A stretch of DNA of 64,000 bases from Paenibacillus caui (GCF_019904135.1 NZ_JAIOGQ010000023.1:1-64000), one strand, 5' to 3'. Positions 43,412 through 53,373 are shown, numbered from the stretch's first letter. The notes: generated by a model not told the origin, from the sequence alone. Translations and numbers: made by a program.

Positions 43412-45055
43412 TTAAGAGAAGCCGGAAATGGCCCCGTCACGCCCTGCGCTCGTGGCGGGTTTTGCTATTTGCCGGTTTTTCCTGTATTCAATGGGGGTAC
43501 AGCCGATGTCCTGTTTGAACAGCTTGGAAAAGTAAGAATAGTTCGTATATCCAACTTTTCTTGCGATCGTATTTACGGACAGATGGGTTGTTTCGAGCAG
43601 CTGTTTTGCCACCCGAATACGGGCCTGAATGATATAGGTCCCCAGCGGAACGCCCGTTTCTTTTTTAAACAGCCGTGCCAGATAATCGGGGTTAAGATAG
43701 ACCGTTTCCGCCAGACTCGTTCTTGTCAGATCATCCCCGTAATGGGTGCTGATGCGGTGCTTGATTTCTTCCACAACAGACTTGGGCTGTTCGATAAACT
43801 CCCGGTGTTCCGTCGCGGTGTTCACCAAGTACCTAAGGTATTTTTCCATATCCTCAATAGAGTTCAGGGACTGCATAAACAGTTGATCATTGGTTTTTCC
43901 CGCATACAGCTTATGGGCCTCAATCTCCATGTCTTTAAGGAAAGAGTAGACAAGCTGCACAAGATCCAAACGGAACAGGCGCAGGGCGGACGCATTCACT
44001 TTGTTGCTCTTTACAAGACCGTGCAAGTAACGGGACGTTTCTTCAAGAAAAGCGGCGGGATCGCACCGGTTCAGCAGCTCTTCCAAATACGCCAGATTGG
44101 GTGGTGTATAGGCCGCTGCATTTTGACGATAGCTTTCCAGGAAGAAGATTTGATTGCGGCACTTGATCATTTCCTCGTTCATTTGGATCAAATGTCTGAG
44201 CACTGGATGGATGTCCAGCAATCTGCTGGAAATGGCGATATTGCAGCATGCGTCGCATTTGAGAAACTGGTTCGCCTTTTGAATAAAAGAGGAACAGATG
44301 CTTTCGACGAAACGGGAATCGGGCGCATGGTTCCATTTCAGGACGGCAATCCAGTTGAAATCTTTGTATTCCAATATCGTCTCGATCGTATAAAGAGGGT
44401 CCTGAAACGACTCGTAGAGCACATTTAGAAGCGCGTAATCAAAAAGGTCCTTGTCTTTCTTGGCCAAGCTTTCGTCATATGGGAAAAAATTGACCAAAAC
44501 GGGCAGGAACATATCCGTCATCTGATAAGCAAGGTTTTGCTCTGCAATCGATTGGCTGATGGAAGAGGAGTTTGACAGGGACGTTTTACAGTTGATCACT
44601 CTGCGCCAGAAATGCTCTACAAGTTTGTTCTGGTTTTTCTCCCAAAAGTAACCTTCGCGTATCGCTTTCTCGTTATTTTGCACTTCATTTGCCTTCGCTA
44701 CAGCCTTTTGGATAATAAGCCCGAGCTTGTCGAATTCGATCGGCTTCAGAAAGTAATCAAAGCTCTGCAATACAATCGCTTTTTGCGCATAGTTGAAATC
44801 GGCGTAGTTGGTCAGAAATATCGCCTGAACGCTGTAATGTTCCTGTCTGATCCAAGCCAGGAGCTCCAAACCGCTTCCCTGCGGCATTTCGATATCACAG
44901 ATCAGAATTTGAATAGGGTGCTGTTTCAGGATATCCTGGGCCTGTGCCACATTATAGGCGGTGTAGACGTTTTCGATAGAAAGCGCTTTCCAGTTCATTT
45001 TCTTTTCCAGCGCAGCCACGACAAAATAATCGTCATCGACAAGCAATGCATTCAT
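43412..45055 (-). CDS. YesN-type response regulator (AraC output)
   Basis: A protein of 547 residues. The receiver domain (1-120) has VDDDY at the start and the phosphorylated Asp54 in ICDIEMPQGSG. A long middle region (130-430) follows. The C-terminal AraC domain (435-535) has LAETVYLNPDYLARLFKKET and IARKVGYTNYSYFSKLFKQ. It is 16 bp downstream of its sensor kinase on the same strand and divergent from a carbohydrate ABC importer, the usual target of YesMN systems. It probably activates that importer when its sugar is present. Confidence 0.93.
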   Translation of the reverse strand: MNALLVDDDYFVVAALEKKMNWKALSIENVYTAYNVAQAQDILKQHPIQILICDIEMPQGSGLELLAWIRQEHYSVQAIFLTNYADFNYAQKAIVLQSFDYFLKPIEFDKLGLIIQKAVAKANEVQNNEKAIREGYFWEKNQNKLVEHFWRRVINCKTSLSNSSSISQSIAEQNLAYQMTDMFLPVLVNFFPYDESLAKKDKDLFDYALLNVLYESFQDPLYTIETILEYKDFNWIAVLKWNHAPDSRFVESICSSFIQKANQFLKCDACCNIAISSRLLDIHPVLRHLIQMNEEMIKCRNQIFFLESYRQNAAAYTPPNLAYLEELLNRCDPAAFLEETSRYLHGLVKSNKVNASALRLFRLDLVQLVYSFLKDMEIEAHKLYAGKTNDQLFMQSLNSIEDMEKYLRYLVNTATEHREFIEQPKSVVEEIKHRISTHYGDDLTRTSLAETVYLNPDYLARLFKKETGVPLGTYIIQARIRVAKQLLETTHLSVNTIARKVGYTNYSYFSKLFKQDIGCTPIEYRKNRQIAKPATSAGRDGAISGFS

Positions 45056-45071
45056 CGTTGATACTCCTCTC

Positions 45072-46796
45072 CTATTTTTCCGGCGGATGAGATGGCAGAG
45101 TCAGCGTGACGCAAGCGCCGCCGTTTTCCGGATTGGAAAATCGGACATTCGCTTGTTTGCGGTAGAGGAAATCCAGCCTTTGAAGGGTATTCATTATGCC
45201 GATACGAGTGCCGTTTGTTTGATCCAAAGGCTGTTCGCTCTTCAGCTTTTCCAATATACCTTTAGGGAACCCGGGGCCGGTATCGGATATCCGGATCACC
45301 GTCATATCTTCCTCCTCTTTAGGCCAGCGGTAGACCGCCAGCAGGATTTGCACCTCGCTCGCTCTCGAAACGGCGTATTTGACCGCATTTTCGATGAAAG
45401 TTTGCAGCACAAGGGGCGGAATTCTTACGTCTTTCGTATGGTCCGTTTGCTCGATTCGGTAAGTAAACGCGTTCCGATAGCGGTGCTTTTGAATGTCCAA
45501 ATAAATTCGGACATGCTCTATTTCATCTTCAAGCCTGACAAAATCCTGACCGTGCTGGAAAATATACCGAAAATACTTTGAAGTGGACATAGCCATATTT
45601 TCAATTTCTTCGTACATCTGCATCTGGGCCATGCTGTAAATGTTCGTCAGGCAATTCAGGAAAAAATGAGGCTTGATTTGCAATTTCATATAGTCCAGCT
45701 GGATTCTCTGCTTCTCCAGTTCCCGTTCATACAGGTCGATTTTGAATTTCTTAACTTGTTCGATCAGGTATTTGAACTGCTCGTTGGCTTGTTCCAGCTC
45801 GATCATTTTGCTGCTTTTGAAATCCACAGGCTCGCTGTCCGTATGCAGACGGGCCAGATTATCCGAAAAAGTCTGAATGGGCTTCAGCACCATTTGCTTG
45901 AATAACAGTAAAACCGTACTCAGCGTACAGGTGATGATCAGGAACAGGAGCAGAATCAGCAGTTGAGCGATCATGATTTTTTCAAACGTCCCGAATTTGA
46001 TGACCATTTTTACGCTGAACGAGGCGTGGGAAAACTCTCGGATCACCGTGGTTCTGGATTGTACGAGGCTCAGAAGGGATGGCGCCGCCGAATCTTTCCC
46101 CAACATTTTGCCGCTGACCGAGAACGGACTGGATATGCTTTTCCCGCTTTCGTCCACCAAGGAGACGTAGCCGTTCTCCCCGAGGTTGATCTGGCGCAGC
46201 GGGCGGATCAGGTTATCCGCGGAAATCAGGCAGATCAGGTAACGGTCATAATAAGGAACGATATTAATGACGTAATATTTGTCATTTACGAGTATCGGCG
46301 TCCAGTTCGAATAAAATCGCTCGTACACATTTTTATCTTCAACATAGGAAGCAATTTGTCTTTTTAACTCCAGGTAATCGGGATACGAGATGCTCAAAGG
46401 CGCGTAATTTAAAAAGAAATCCTGGTTTCTTAAATAGAAAAAGAAATTGTACGCCCCTCCGTAATTTTTCTGAAGCTCGGAGAAACGTTGATGCAGCTTT
46501 GCATTTGACAGTAAAAACTCGGCGGAATCGGTGCCTTGCTTATCCATGATCTTCACGCTTTCATCGTTGGCGAGCGTCCAGCCCATATAGTGGTTGATGT
46601 ATGCGAAATCATGGTTGATCCGGTTGATGTACAGATTGGCCGTATCCTGCAAATACCTCGTAGATTGCTGTTTGACAATGACAATGGAGGCGATGCTGAT
46701 TATAAAATCGAGAATCAGTGCGAAGAAGGCAATAAACAGCATCATTCTAACGTAGTGCCTGATCGGATAAGGCTTGCTTCCTGTTGTTGTCGCCAT
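45072..46796 (-). CDS. YesM-type sensor histidine kinase
   Basis: A protein of 574 residues: a helix near 20-42, an extracellular sensor of about 230 residues, a second helix near 285-310, a HAMP-like stretch, the His-kinase box LKPHFFLNCLTNIYSMAQM (family of LytS/YesM type) and an ATPase end with ISDTGPGFPKG. The frame is open to 46958, but ATG 46796 is the first start giving a normal N-terminus. Its ribosome site is weak (AAAGGA, 16 bases upstream). It is first gene of the kinase-regulator pair and senses an extracellular sugar or its binding protein. Confidence 0.9.
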   Translation of the reverse strand: MATTTGSKPYPIRHYVRMMLFIAFFALILDFIISIASIVIVKQQSTRYLQDTANLYINRINHDFAYINHYMGWTLANDESVKIMDKQGTDSAEFLLSNAKLHQRFSELQKNYGGAYNFFFYLRNQDFFLNYAPLSISYPDYLELKRQIASYVEDKNVYERFYSNWTPILVNDKYYVINIVPYYDRYLICLISADNLIRPLRQINLGENGYVSLVDESGKSISSPFSVSGKMLGKDSAAPSLLSLVQSRTTVIREFSHASFSVKMVIKFGTFEKIMIAQLLILLLFLIITCTLSTVLLLFKQMVLKPIQTFSDNLARLHTDSEPVDFKSSKMIELEQANEQFKYLIEQVKKFKIDLYERELEKQRIQLDYMKLQIKPHFFLNCLTNIYSMAQMQMYEEIENMAMSTSKYFRYIFQHGQDFVRLEDEIEHVRIYLDIQKHRYRNAFTYRIEQTDHTKDVRIPPLVLQTFIENAVKYAVSRASEVQILLAVYRWPKEEEDMTVIRISDTGPGFPKGILEKLKSEQPLDQTNGTRIGIMNTLQRLDFLYRKQANVRFSNPENGGACVTLTLPSHPPEK

Positions 46797-47065
46797 ATGC
46801 CAAGTGACAGGTCCTTTCTGCGCTTCGCTTCCGAAAAATGAATGCGTTTTTATGGTTATAAAAATATTATAGAACCAATGGAATAAAAAGCCACAAAGAA
46901 CCTTTACTTTTTTATCGCAAAGTCCGGAAAGTACAATAAAAAGTCTGAATATTATCATGGCTGCCGGCTTGAAAAATGGATCAGATCATCGCTCTGACCA
47001 CAATATGTACCCGAAATGTCCGAATAACAACTTGATGAAGTCCAAAAAACAACAGAAACGCGGAC

Positions 47066-47120
47066 TATAATAAAGTTGTTTAAACGACACAGCAAGATCA
47101 TGATCTTGAAAGCGCTATCT
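47066..47120 (+). promoter_or_regulatory. Promoter -10 element and cre-like site before the ABC importer
   Basis: TATAAT at 47066-47071 is a good -10 element without an obvious -35, fitting a promoter that needs an activator such as YesN. TGAAAGCGCTATCT (47107-47120) matches the cre consensus at 13 of 14 positions and lies downstream of it, as in roadblock repression by CcpA. No other signal was recognised in 46797-47155. Confidence 0.55.
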
Positions 47121-47155
47121 CTTGAAAAAGGGAAACAAGGACGGGGGGATCTCAT

Positions 47156-48085
47156 TTGAAAACCAGCCAGCCAAGCATCAATATCCAGCGAACGTTCGGG
47201 CAGATCAGAAAGAACTGGGGCTTGTATGTGCTGCTGCTGCCCGCAGTGGTGCTGCTGCTTTGTTTTTCATACAAGCCGATGTATGGCGTGTTGATTGCGT
47301 TTAAGGATTACAGCCCGGCACTCGGGATTAGCGACAGTCCCTGGGCGGGATTCAAGTACTTTGAAAAATTTTTTAACTCCTATCAATTTTCCAGAACGAT
47401 CAAAAATACGCTGATCATCAGCATTTACAGCATGGTTACATTCCCGATACCGATCCTGCTTGCGCTGATGGTGAATCAAATGAGAGCGAACCGGTTCAAG
47501 CGGGTCTTTCAGACCGTAACCTACATGCCCCATTTCATTTCGACCGTTGTTATGGTGGGCCTGCTGCTGATTTTGTTCTCTCCGAGCAATGGTCTGGTTG
47601 GAAATATTTATCAACTGTTTGGCGCAGAGGCTCCGAATCTGATGGGCTCCGCCAGCTTATTCAGCAGTGTGTATGTATGGTCGGACGTGTGGCAGCACGC
47701 CGGATGGGACAGCATCATCTATATCGCGGCACTCTCGTCGGTGGATCCGAGTCTGTACGAGGCGGCTACGGTGGATGGCGCAAGCAGGTGGCAGAAGATC
47801 CGGTACATCGATATTCCGATGCTCATGCCAACAGCGGTTACGCTGCTGATCCTGCGCGTTGGCGGTCTTTTGGGCGTAGGCTTTGAAAAAGTCTACCTGA
47901 TGCAGAACAATTTGAATATTTCCTCAAGCGAGGTCATTTCTACCTATGTGTATAAAATCGGGCTGCTGAGCAACCAGTATAGTTTTTCCGCGGCTATCAA
48001 CCTGTTTAACACCGTCATTAATTTCATCTTGTTGATCCTGGTTAATCAGATCTCGAAAAAGTTCAGCGACAGCAGTCTTTGGTAA
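47156..48085 (+). CDS. Carbohydrate ABC importer permease (LplB-like)
   Basis: A protein of 309 residues with six helices. The EAA loop reads YEAATVDGASRWQKIRYIDI, the contact site for the ATPase. It belongs to the LplB/YtcO-type oligosaccharide permeases. TTG start at 47156, seven bases after GGGGGG. No ATPase gene is present, as is common for these systems, which share an MsmX-like ATPase encoded elsewhere. It is followed by a second permease and a binding lipoprotein. Confidence 0.92.
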   Translation: MKTSQPSINIQRTFGQIRKNWGLYVLLLPAVVLLLCFSYKPMYGVLIAFKDYSPALGISDSPWAGFKYFEKFFNSYQFSRTIKNTLIISIYSMVTFPIPILLALMVNQMRANRFKRVFQTVTYMPHFISTVVMVGLLLILFSPSNGLVGNIYQLFGAEAPNLMGSASLFSSVYVWSDVWQHAGWDSIIYIAALSSVDPSLYEAATVDGASRWQKIRYIDIPMLMPTAVTLLILRVGGLLGVGFEKVYLMQNNLNISSSEVISTYVYKIGLLSNQYSFSAAINLFNTVINFILLILVNQISKKFSDSSLW

Positions 48086-48102
48086 CGGAGAGGAAGGATA
48101 GC

Positions 48103-49023
48103 ATGGAACTCATGAAAGCGACGACATCAGCTTCAGCGCGAACCGTAAACAATCAATCTTCTGACAAGCTGCTGGAAATTCTGCTGTACGTTTGTGCGGC
48201 AGTGATTCTGATCGTTCTGGTTTACCCGCTTTTCTTTATCGTAATCGCCTCTTTCAGTGATCCATCGGCGGTCGCGAATGGGCAGGTATGGTTTTTTCCC
48301 AAAGGATTTACACTGGACGGCTATAAGGAACTGCTAAGGCATGACAATATTTGGATCGGCTACAGAAATACCATTTTGTATACGGTTGTGGGGACGGCCA
48401 TCGGTTTGACCGTCAATATTTCCGCAGCGTACGCGCTTTCGAGAAAAGACCTGGTCGGACGCAAATGGATCTCCTTGTTTTTTATCTTTACGATGTTTTT
48501 TAGCGGCGGCCTGATTCCGACTTTTCTCACGATTCAGGAATTTCATCTGTACAATACGTTTCTTGTCATGGTGCTCCCTTTTTCAGTGGTGGTGTTCGAC
48601 ATTATCGTGGCGAGGACCTTTTTCCAAACCAGTATCCCCGGTGATTTGTGGGAGGCTGCGCAGATCGACGGCTGCGGCAACCTGAGGTATTTCGTTCAAA
48701 TTGTCCTGCCGCTCTCGAAAGCGGTGATATCGGTGCTGGGTCTATGGATCGCCGTTGGCTATTGGAACTCTTATTTCAATGCCTTGATTTATTTGAAAAA
48801 TCAAAATTTGTATCCGCTGCAGCTGATTCTGCGGAATATCCTGATCACGAACCAGATGCAATCCAACATGGGAAGCGGCGAAGCCGCGGCTGTCGCGCTG
48901 CGCCTTGCCAATATGATGCGCTATTCCGTTATCATCATTTCTACTATACCGATCATGTGTATCTATCCGTTTGTGCAGAAATATTTTAACCAAGGGGTGA
49001 TGATCGGCGCCGTGAAGGAATAG
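48103..49023 (+). CDS. Carbohydrate ABC importer permease (YtcP/LplC-like)
   Basis: A protein of 306 residues with six helices, second permease of the pair. The EAA loop is LWEAAQIDGCGNLRYFVQIV. Near the C-terminus it has the LplC-type ending FVQKYFNQGVMIGAVKE. The frame is open from 48079 inside the previous gene, but GAGGAAGG places the start at ATG 48103. It forms a heterodimer with the LplB-like protein. Confidence 0.92.
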   Translation: MELMKATTSASARTVNNQSSDKLLEILLYVCAAVILIVLVYPLFFIVIASFSDPSAVANGQVWFFPKGFTLDGYKELLRHDNIWIGYRNTILYTVVGTAIGLTVNISAAYALSRKDLVGRKWISLFFIFTMFFSGGLIPTFLTIQEFHLYNTFLVMVLPFSVVVFDIIVARTFFQTSIPGDLWEAAQIDGCGNLRYFVQIVLPLSKAVISVLGLWIAVGYWNSYFNALIYLKNQNLYPLQLILRNILITNQMQSNMGSGEAAAVALRLANMMRYSVIIISTIPIMCIYPFVQKYFNQGVMIGAVKE

Positions 49024-49068
49024 GCGGTTTTCATTTTGCGTTAAATCATGAATGAGGGGGAACCTGGG

Positions 49069-50682
49069 ATGGGACAAAAATCCAAGACAGCGGCCAAAAG
49101 ACTGCTCGCATCATTTGCCTTGCTTTCTATAATGCTATTAGCGATTACGGGCTGCAGCGGCGGCGGAAAAGGAAATGCGGCAGTCGATATGAAAGACAAT
49201 TTTAACAAAGAGGGTCTGCCGCTTGTAAACAAGCCGGTTACGCTGAACGTACTGACCGTTCGCTGGGGCAACATGGGAGATACGTTTACGAAGAACAAAT
49301 GGCTTCAGGATTTGGAGAAAAATACAAATGTGAAGATCAATTGGCAGGTTATGTCCTCCAATGACTGGAATGAGCAGAAATCGATCATGCTCGCCAGCGG
49401 AACGCTTCCCGACGTTATTTTTGGGAGCCTGGCCTTTTCGGATTCCGATATCGTCAACAACTTGACTTATTTCCGCCCGCTGGATGATTATATTGATCAG
49501 TACATGCCAAATCTTAAAGCGGCTATGAAGGAAACGCCGGAACTCAAGCAGATCAGCACTTTTCCGGACGGGAAAATTTATTCTTTGCCCGCAAGGCTGC
49601 CGTCGCGTCCCAAAACGACCTTCCTGCCTGTCATTAACAAGACTTGGCTGGACCGCCTGAACCTGAAGACTCCGGATAACATCAATGATCTTTACAATGT
49701 CTTTAAAGCCTTTAAAGAACAGGATCCGAACCAGAACGGGAAGGCGGATGAAATTCCTTACAGCGGATCGGGAGATATAAGCATTGATTTGCTCAGCCCC
49801 TTTGGCATTACGGATCAGAATGGCACCAGTATGATGGTCAAGAACGGCAAACCGGTATTCTATCCGGTGTCGGAGGAATACAAAGAGGCGATCAAGTGGG
49901 CGCACCAATTATATTCGGAAGGTTTGATCGATAAAGAGCTGTTCACCCAGGATAATACGATGCTGACGGCGAAGCAGCAAAATCCGGACAATGCGATTAT
50001 AGGCTTCACCAATCAGTGGACGCCGGACGCTGTTTTTGGCAAATGGAAGGACGAATATGCGGCTATTACGCCGATTGCCGGCCCGGATGGAAAGCGTTAT
50101 CAGGGTGGTGATCCTGCTGGTTTAAGCTTTAGACGCAACGAATTGTTGATCACAACCTCCTGCAAGTATCCGGAGCTCGTTGCTCGTTGGGCGGACCAGT
50201 TCTATACCGATGAAGCAAGCATCCAGAATTTCTGGGGTGCAATCGGCACTGTCGTCCAAAAGAACGACGACGGCACTTATGCGCTCATGACACCGCCGGA
50301 AGGGACCAGCGCGGATGCGTGGTACTGGGAGCAATCCGTTCGTGATTTCGGTCCCAAATATGTGAGTCCGAGCTTTGAGAAGAAGATTAAGCTGGATCCT
50401 ACAACCGGCGACGGGCTGAAGCTCAGCATTGACAAGCTCGGCAGTGATTATGTGACGACGCCTTTCCCGAGCGTCATGTACACGGCGGAAGAATTCCAGG
50501 AGCTGCCTACGCTTACAACGGATATCGACACCTACATCAAAACGACCCGGGCTGAGTGGATCACAAAGGGCGGAATCGACGAACAATGGGATGGATATGT
50601 GAAAAAGCTCAACGATATGGGACTTGAGCAGCTGGTCAAGATCCGTACCGATGCTTTTGATCGTTACATGAATGTAAAATAA
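49069..50682 (+). CDS. Sugar-binding lipoprotein of the ABC importer
   Basis: A protein of 537 residues with a lipoprotein signal peptide (KRLLASFALLSIMLLAITGC; lipidated Cys29) and a large type 1 extracellular solute-binding fold of the LplA type, with PDVIFGSLAFSD, YSLPARLPSRPKT and GAIGTVVQKNDDGTY segments. ATG at 49048 is possible, but GAGGGGG at 49052-49058 serves the ATG at 49069. It delivers an oligosaccharide, probably a plant or cell-wall polysaccharide fragment, to the permeases. No glycoside hydrolase gene accompanies it here. Confidence 0.93.
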   Translation: MGQKSKTAAKRLLASFALLSIMLLAITGCSGGGKGNAAVDMKDNFNKEGLPLVNKPVTLNVLTVRWGNMGDTFTKNKWLQDLEKNTNVKINWQVMSSNDWNEQKSIMLASGTLPDVIFGSLAFSDSDIVNNLTYFRPLDDYIDQYMPNLKAAMKETPELKQISTFPDGKIYSLPARLPSRPKTTFLPVINKTWLDRLNLKTPDNINDLYNVFKAFKEQDPNQNGKADEIPYSGSGDISIDLLSPFGITDQNGTSMMVKNGKPVFYPVSEEYKEAIKWAHQLYSEGLIDKELFTQDNTMLTAKQQNPDNAIIGFTNQWTPDAVFGKWKDEYAAITPIAGPDGKRYQGGDPAGLSFRRNELLITTSCKYPELVARWADQFYTDEASIQNFWGAIGTVVQKNDDGTYALMTPPEGTSADAWYWEQSVRDFGPKYVSPSFEKKIKLDPTTGDGLKLSIDKLGSDYVTTPFPSVMYTAEEFQELPTLTTDIDTYIKTTRAEWITKGGIDEQWDGYVKKLNDMGLEQLVKIRTDAFDRYMNVK

Positions 50683-50742
50683 AGGCTCAACGTGAGCCTT
50701 ACTGCTGCCCCGTAGGGCTGATGCGCTGCGGGGCAGGTTCGT
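50682..50742 (+). terminator. Double hairpin after the importer operon
   Basis: AAGGCTCA/TGAGCCTT (50682-50700) followed by CTGCCCCG/CGGGGCAG (50705-50736). Neither has a perfect T-tract, but the stems are strong. Confidence 0.55.
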
Positions 50743-50827
50743 TTCAGGTGCGGTTATATCGAAGAGGCAGGTTTCGCTTTTCTGATTGCAAAGTGGATTT
50801 CGTAAAGGCCATTTTACGCTAGACCAG

Positions 50828-51304
50828 CTACCCGGTTTGATTCAGCGTGTACAAATAATTATATTTGGTGGCGTGCTTTTGTTCGTCCATTATAATTCCG
50901 AGTACAGTATCGCGGTAGATGCCCGCCGGCAGACCGGACCATATTCTTCTGTATTTCTCTACTGCGGCGAGTTCGCCGAACAAAGCTGTCACCAGTCCTT
51001 CAATGTAAGAAGGAATTTTCTCATACGGCACATTTCCCCCTGCCGCAATTTCCTGCCCGGTTAAATCCTTATACATTGCCCGGAACATTTGATTGTGTCC
51101 GCGCTCGTCATCCCGAATCGAAGCTACGATGTTCTTCTGCTCTTGGGTTGGTGCCAGCCTGATTAATTCATCGTAAAATAATTCATCATTCCGCTCGCCT
51201 TGAACGGATTGTTTTATTAGCTCCAGCGCCTGCGGATAGCTAGTTGCCCAGACGGGCTGAAACGGTGCGCGATAGGAATAGGGGGGTGCCCAGTACATCA
51301 TGAA
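50828..51304 (-). CDS. Ferritin-like protein (YhjR-type)
   Basis: A protein of 158 residues with a proline/tyrosine-rich head (MMYWAPPYSYRAPFQPVWAT) and a four-helix ferritin-like bundle. Helix motifs with metal ligands are visible: QGERNDELFYDELIR, DDERGHNQMF (ExxH-like), GELAAVEKYR and MDEQKHATKYNYL. Related Bacillus proteins such as YhjR are linked to spores, but that link is not shown here. The start is taken at the ATG after AAGGAA; a second ATG follows immediately. It is monocistronic. Confidence 0.8.
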   Translation of the reverse strand, partial: FMMYWAPPYSYRAPFQPVWATSYPQALELIKQSVQGERNDELFYDELIRLAPTQEQKNIVASIRDDERGHNQMFRAMYKDLTGQEIAAGGNVPYEKIPSYIEGLVTALFGELAAVEKYRRIWSGLPAGIYRDTVLGIIMDEQKHATKYNYLYTLNQTG

Positions 51305-51478
51305 TTCCTTCCCTTCCATGATTTTTCAGAATTAGTCTATGCTCTGCGCATGGTTATGTGCGGATAGTATGATGCACCCGCGGCAGGAAGAGGCTTGCTG
51401 CAAGCAGCATTCGTTCCTAAATCACACCGGACAGGTAAATTCTGAACGAACATTAGGTAACGTTAATCTATTCGCCGG

Positions 51479-51848
51479 TCACGTGAACGGGTTGCTGCGG
51501 ATCAGTTCGATAAGGTTCGCCGATGCTGCAGACAGCGGCTCGTTTTTCCGGGTGCATACGGCAATGGAATTTTTGAGATCGATTCCGTCCACGAACACCC
51601 TGCATAGCTCTCCGCGTTCGACATATTCCCTCACAACAAGGGAGGATACGAAATTGGCTCCATACCCGGCAATGACTGCAGCAATCGCCTCATGCAATCC
51701 GTTGAATTGCAGCGCGATTCTGCTCCTGTTCAAATTTTTTGATTTGCGCCGTAATGGCTGGCTGGCTGATGCGCAGCATCTCCGAGGCGCGGGTTACGCT
51801 TCCGGTGGAGGAGATGACATGAAACAAACGCAAAGCGTGCAGGTTCAT
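51479..51848 (-). pseudogene. LysR-type regulator gene with internal deletion
   Basis: From ATG 51848 (after AGGAGGAC) the frame encodes a normal LysR helix-turn-helix: MNLHALRLFHVISSTGSVTR, then ASEMLRISQPAITAQIKKFE. It then enters QEQNRAAIQRIA and a stop. One frame over, from about 51733, the C-terminal end of a LysR effector domain is readable (LHEAIAAVIAGYGANFVSSL ... ELIRSNPFT). About 150 residues of the effector domain are missing between them, and the junction is out of frame, so the gene is dead. Confidence 0.85.
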
Positions 51849-51878
51849 AAGGAGTCCTCCTCTTTTCTAATTCACATT

Positions 51879-53357
51879 TCACATCGTAGGCCGCTGGTCC
51901 GCTTTATTATTTTCAGAGATAAATAGACGGAACAGCCGGCACAAGTGCAGCATTCCTTCATGCAAGAGTTGATCCTCCATCATGGAAAAGCTGATGCGGA
52001 TGTGATGGTGTTCCGCTTCCGCCGGGTAACAAACGGATCCGGGAAGAAAACAGACGGACTCCCGTTGTCCAAGTATAAACAATTCGCTTGTGTTGTACTG
52101 GGCGGGCAGCGTGATCCAGATATTGAGCCCTCCTTCAGGTATCGTCCACTGAATCTCTGCCGGGGCATGCTCGGACAGCAGCTTTAAGGCTGTTTGGCAG
52201 CGGGAGGCAAGTACCTTCCGGAGCCGAAGAAGGTAGGAATCAAATTTTCGGGATTCGATGAGCGGCTGCAGTGCATGCTGGATGACAAGCGGACTGCCGA
52301 GATCCGTTGTCGTCTTCGCCGCGACAAGACGGCTCAGTATACTGCCGTCGGTCACGACACAGGCCGTTCGGCAGCCGGGGGACAGAAGCTTGCTGAAGCT
52401 TTTGATATAAATCACATGCCCGGCTGAATCCATGCTTTTGATGGGTGCAGGGGGCTCCACACCGAAGAAAATATCGCTTAACGGATCATCCTCCACGATT
52501 AAACAGGAATAGCTTTGGGCAAGCTCCAGCAATTGTCTGCGGCGAACTGCGCTCATGACAACGCCGGTTGGGTTGTGGAAGGTAGGAATCGTATAGATAA
52601 TTTTGGGCGGGTGAGTATCGCAGAGCTTCGTCAGCAGATCTATCCGCATGCCTTCCTGATCCATCGGGACGCCAATGATCTTTGCGCCGCGGTTTATGAA
52701 CACATCAATTGCGCCCGTATAAGTGGGAGCCTCCATATAAACGGTGTCTCCCGGCCCGACAAACGTGCGCGCGATCAGATCGATGGCCTGCTGTGAACCG
52801 CTGGTAATGAGAATTTGGTCCGGATGGTGAGTGATTTTACGCTTCTTCAGATGCTCCGCCAAGGTTTGTCTAAGCTGGGGATCGCCTTGAAATGGTCCGT
52901 AGTCCGTAAGAGCCTGCGGGCTCTTAAGCAGGCTTCGGGCCAAATTATTACTGATCTCCTCCGTTGGCAAAAGCTCAGGCTGGATGGTTGCCTTATGGAA
53001 TTGGTAACGGGCCCGGCTTCCGTTGTAATGCCTCCACAGCTGCGCTCTGGGCAAGTAGTCGACTACCGCTAATTGCCAGCTGCGTGATTCCTGCGTTTCT
53101 CCGGCCACCGATTGGGATGCCTTGTCGCTTACATAACATCCTTTGCCCTGTGAACAATGGATCAGCCCCTGCTTTTCAAGCCGGGTGTACGCTTTGCTAA
53201 CTGTAACCAGGCTGACCGCAAGCCCGGAAGCGAGTTCCCGGACGGAGGCGAGTTTTTCACCCGGCCTGATCAAGCCGGATTCGATGCGGCTCTCCAGGGA
53301 GTCGGCAATCTGGTCGGATAAGGTTTTGTCAAGCTTTCGATCCAATTGAATATGCAA
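51879..53357 (-). CDS. MocR-type regulator (GntR plus aminotransferase domain)
   Basis: A protein of 492 residues: a GntR winged helix (1-75, IRPGEKLASVRELASGLAVS) and an aminotransferase domain (about 110-480) with the PLP lysine in IYIKSFSKLLSPGCRTACVV and VEDDPLSDIFFG. The frame is open to 53429, but GGGAGGTG lies seven bases before a TTG at 53357, giving MHIQLDRKLDKTL. It is divergent from an aminotransferase gene of similar fold. A pair of 11-bp direct repeats in between is the expected MocR operator type. Confidence 0.9.
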   Translation of the reverse strand: MHIQLDRKLDKTLSDQIADSLESRIESGLIRPGEKLASVRELASGLAVSLVTVSKAYTRLEKQGLIHCSQGKGCYVSDKASQSVAGETQESRSWQLAVVDYLPRAQLWRHYNGSRARYQFHKATIQPELLPTEEISNNLARSLLKSPQALTDYGPFQGDPQLRQTLAEHLKKRKITHHPDQILITSGSQQAIDLIARTFVGPGDTVYMEAPTYTGAIDVFINRGAKIIGVPMDQEGMRIDLLTKLCDTHPPKIIYTIPTFHNPTGVVMSAVRRRQLLELAQSYSCLIVEDDPLSDIFFGVEPPAPIKSMDSAGHVIYIKSFSKLLSPGCRTACVVTDGSILSRLVAAKTTTDLGSPLVIQHALQPLIESRKFDSYLLRLRKVLASRCQTALKLLSEHAPAEIQWTIPEGGLNIWITLPAQYNTSELFILGQRESVCFLPGSVCYPAEAEHHHIRISFSMMEDQLLHEGMLHLCRLFRLFISENNKADQRPTM

Positions 53358-53373
53358 CGAAACGCACCTCCCA

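Noticed and set aside
47085-47100. GTTGTTTAAACGAC palindrome near the importer start
   Set aside because: Short and imperfect; does not match cre, and no regulator can be named, so it is not listed as a site.
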